From Nitrospirillum pindoramense (GTDB taxonomy: Bacteria > Pseudomonadota > Alphaproteobacteria > Azospirillales > Azospirillaceae), in the NCBI RefSeq assembly GCF_007827955.1, contig NZ_VITR01000016.1:104161-168160 (forward strand): a DNA stretch of 64,000 bases, in the 5' to 3' direction. Position 1 is the first letter of the stretch, and each line of letters starts with the position of its first letter. Both the position numbers and the translations under genes were made by a program. Under the pieces are notes generated by a model. The model was not told the DNA's origin and ran no database searches. It was given only the letters and a program-made list of their open reading frames with translations. Positions 63,475 to 64,000 of this stretch are shown here, one piece after another.

Positions 63475-64000
63475 ATGACCGACGCCGCCGCAGAGATCGC
63501 CGAGCTCCGTGCCCGGCTCGCCGAACGCGAGGCCGAACTGGTCACAGCGCGGGCGGAACTGACCGGTGCGCGCCTCCTGATCGAGCAGTACAAGGCCCAG
63601 CTCGCCAAGCTGCGCCGGATGCAGTTCGGCCGCTCGTCGGAGAAGCTGGACCAGCAGATCGCCCAACTGGAACTGATGCTGGAAGACCTGGAGGAAGGCG
63701 AGGCCGCCCGGACGGCGCCGTCGCTGGATGTCGGGAACGCGGCCCCGGAACGGCGCCAGCGGGACCAGCACCATCCGGTGCGCCGTCCCTTGCCGGAGCA
63801 TCTGCCACGCGAGGAAGTCGTCCATTCCCCCGGTGACGTCTGCCCCGGCTGCGGCGGCACGCATTTCTCCAAGCTGGGCGAGGACGTGACCGAGGTGCTG
63901 GAGAGGATCCCGGCCCGCCTCAAGGTGATCCGCCACATCCGGCCGAAGCTCTCCTGCCGGACGTGCGAGGCCATCCTCCAAGCGCCCGCCCCAGACCTGC
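63475..64000 (+). CDS. tnpC: IS66 transposase TnpC, 5' part
   Basis: The frame is open to the window edge (175 codons seen of about 500). It begins with the leucine-zipper-like helix (EIAELRARLAEREAELVTAR), then FGRSSEKLDQQIAQLELMLE and the zinc-binding CPGCGGTHFSKLGEDVTEVL, ending in the second Cys pair CRTC. The DDE core is beyond the window. Confidence 0.92.
   Translation, partial: MTDAAAEIAELRARLAEREAELVTARAELTGARLLIEQYKAQLAKLRRMQFGRSSEKLDQQIAQLELMLEDLEEGEAARTAPSLDVGNAAPERRQRDQHHPVRRPLPEHLPREEVVHSPGDVCPGCGGTHFSKLGEDVTEVLERIPARLKVIRHIRPKLSCRTCEAILQAPAPDL

Larger units (their letters stand above)
47861..64000. mobile_element. Tn7-like transposon in comM (left end to window edge)
   Basis: The left end is at 47861 (TGTCAAAAACACCATC), where comM homology stops; the flanking ACCAC could be one copy of a 5-bp target duplication. 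It carries tnsA, tnsB, tnsC and tniQ in one orientation, then cargo. comM/yifB is a known attachment gene for the Tn6022/AbaR branch of Tn7-like elements. The right end and the rest of comM are not seen, so the element extends past 64000. Confidence 0.88.
62512..64000 (+). mobile_element. IS66-family element, copy B, with interrupted tnpB
   Basis: The left terminal repeat GTAAGCGTCAGCGCAGCC begins at 62512. tnpA is whole. tnpB is interrupted near its middle, where about 75 bases of foreign sequence replace about 25 codons. tnpC starts at 63475 and runs off the window. TnpA differs from that of copy A, so the two are distinct IS66 types. Confidence 0.82.

Noticed and set aside
62463..63974. 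Minus-strand open frame of 503 codons
   Set aside because: It runs antisense through IS66 tnpA, tnpB and tnpC; the IS66 proteins on the plus strand are recognisable.

Overview
The window is GC-rich and reads as an alphaproteobacterial chromosome, most likely Rhodospirillales and Azospirillum/Nitrospirillum-like. The evidence is the gene neighbourhoods (ahcY-divL, tsaE-amgK-murU-addB-addA, hprK-rapZ-EIIA-HPr-EI, grpE-hrcA-rph-rdgB-hemW), a DivL-type kinase with Tyr at the phosphoacceptor site, and a putative SahR-type operator before ahcY. No rRNA, tRNA or CRISPR array was seen.

Layout. 1-776: 3' part of folC. 820-3165: a TonB-dependent receptor behind a Fur-like site. 3380-15742: trxA, then two unknown co-directional genes on the opposite strand, then the coupled operon tsaE-amgK-murU-addB-addA (tRNA t6A synthesis, cell-wall sugar recycling, double-strand break repair). 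16001-18315: a flavoprotein reductase, a HepT/MNT-like pair lacking its signature residues, and a BrnT/BrnA toxin-antitoxin pair with a palindromic operator. 18358-25661: a YbbAP-like exporter with TesA esterase, an aldo/keto reductase, thpR, pyrF and trpF. 25795-29141: an exported catalase-peroxidase and its regulator OxyR, with a good OxyR site between them. 29521-35090: a patatin-like lipase, then a regulatory phosphotransferase cascade (HprK, RapZ, EIIA-Man, HPr, EI). 35316-40262: a VapBC-like pair, ahcY and divL. 40419-45047: grpE, hrcA, rph, rdgB, hemW. 45121-47178: two exported proteins of unknown function and an isochorismatase-fold gene, with a decayed duplicate of that gene's 3' end.

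At 47861 comM is cut by the left end of a Tn7-like transposon (TnsA, TnsB, TnsC, TniQ). Its terminal repeats are visible; its right end is not and probably lies beyond 64000. Its cargo holds two likely genome-defence modules: an AAA+ ATPase/subtilisin pair matching IetAS (53515-56896), and a PD-(D/E)XK-like nuclease with a Ski2-like helicase (57015-61555) that recalls Hachiman but is not a certain match. The cargo then runs into a mosaic of IS66 elements.

The most original signal in the chromosomal part is a family of about 95-bp intergenic repeats with at least six copies (24947, 25684, 35097, 36035, 40267, 43175). Three successive hairpins keep their pairing while the bases change between copies. 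Two copies bracket trpF and two bracket vapBC, and the CTGAGG end of the repeat supplies the ribosome-binding site of trpF and rdgB.
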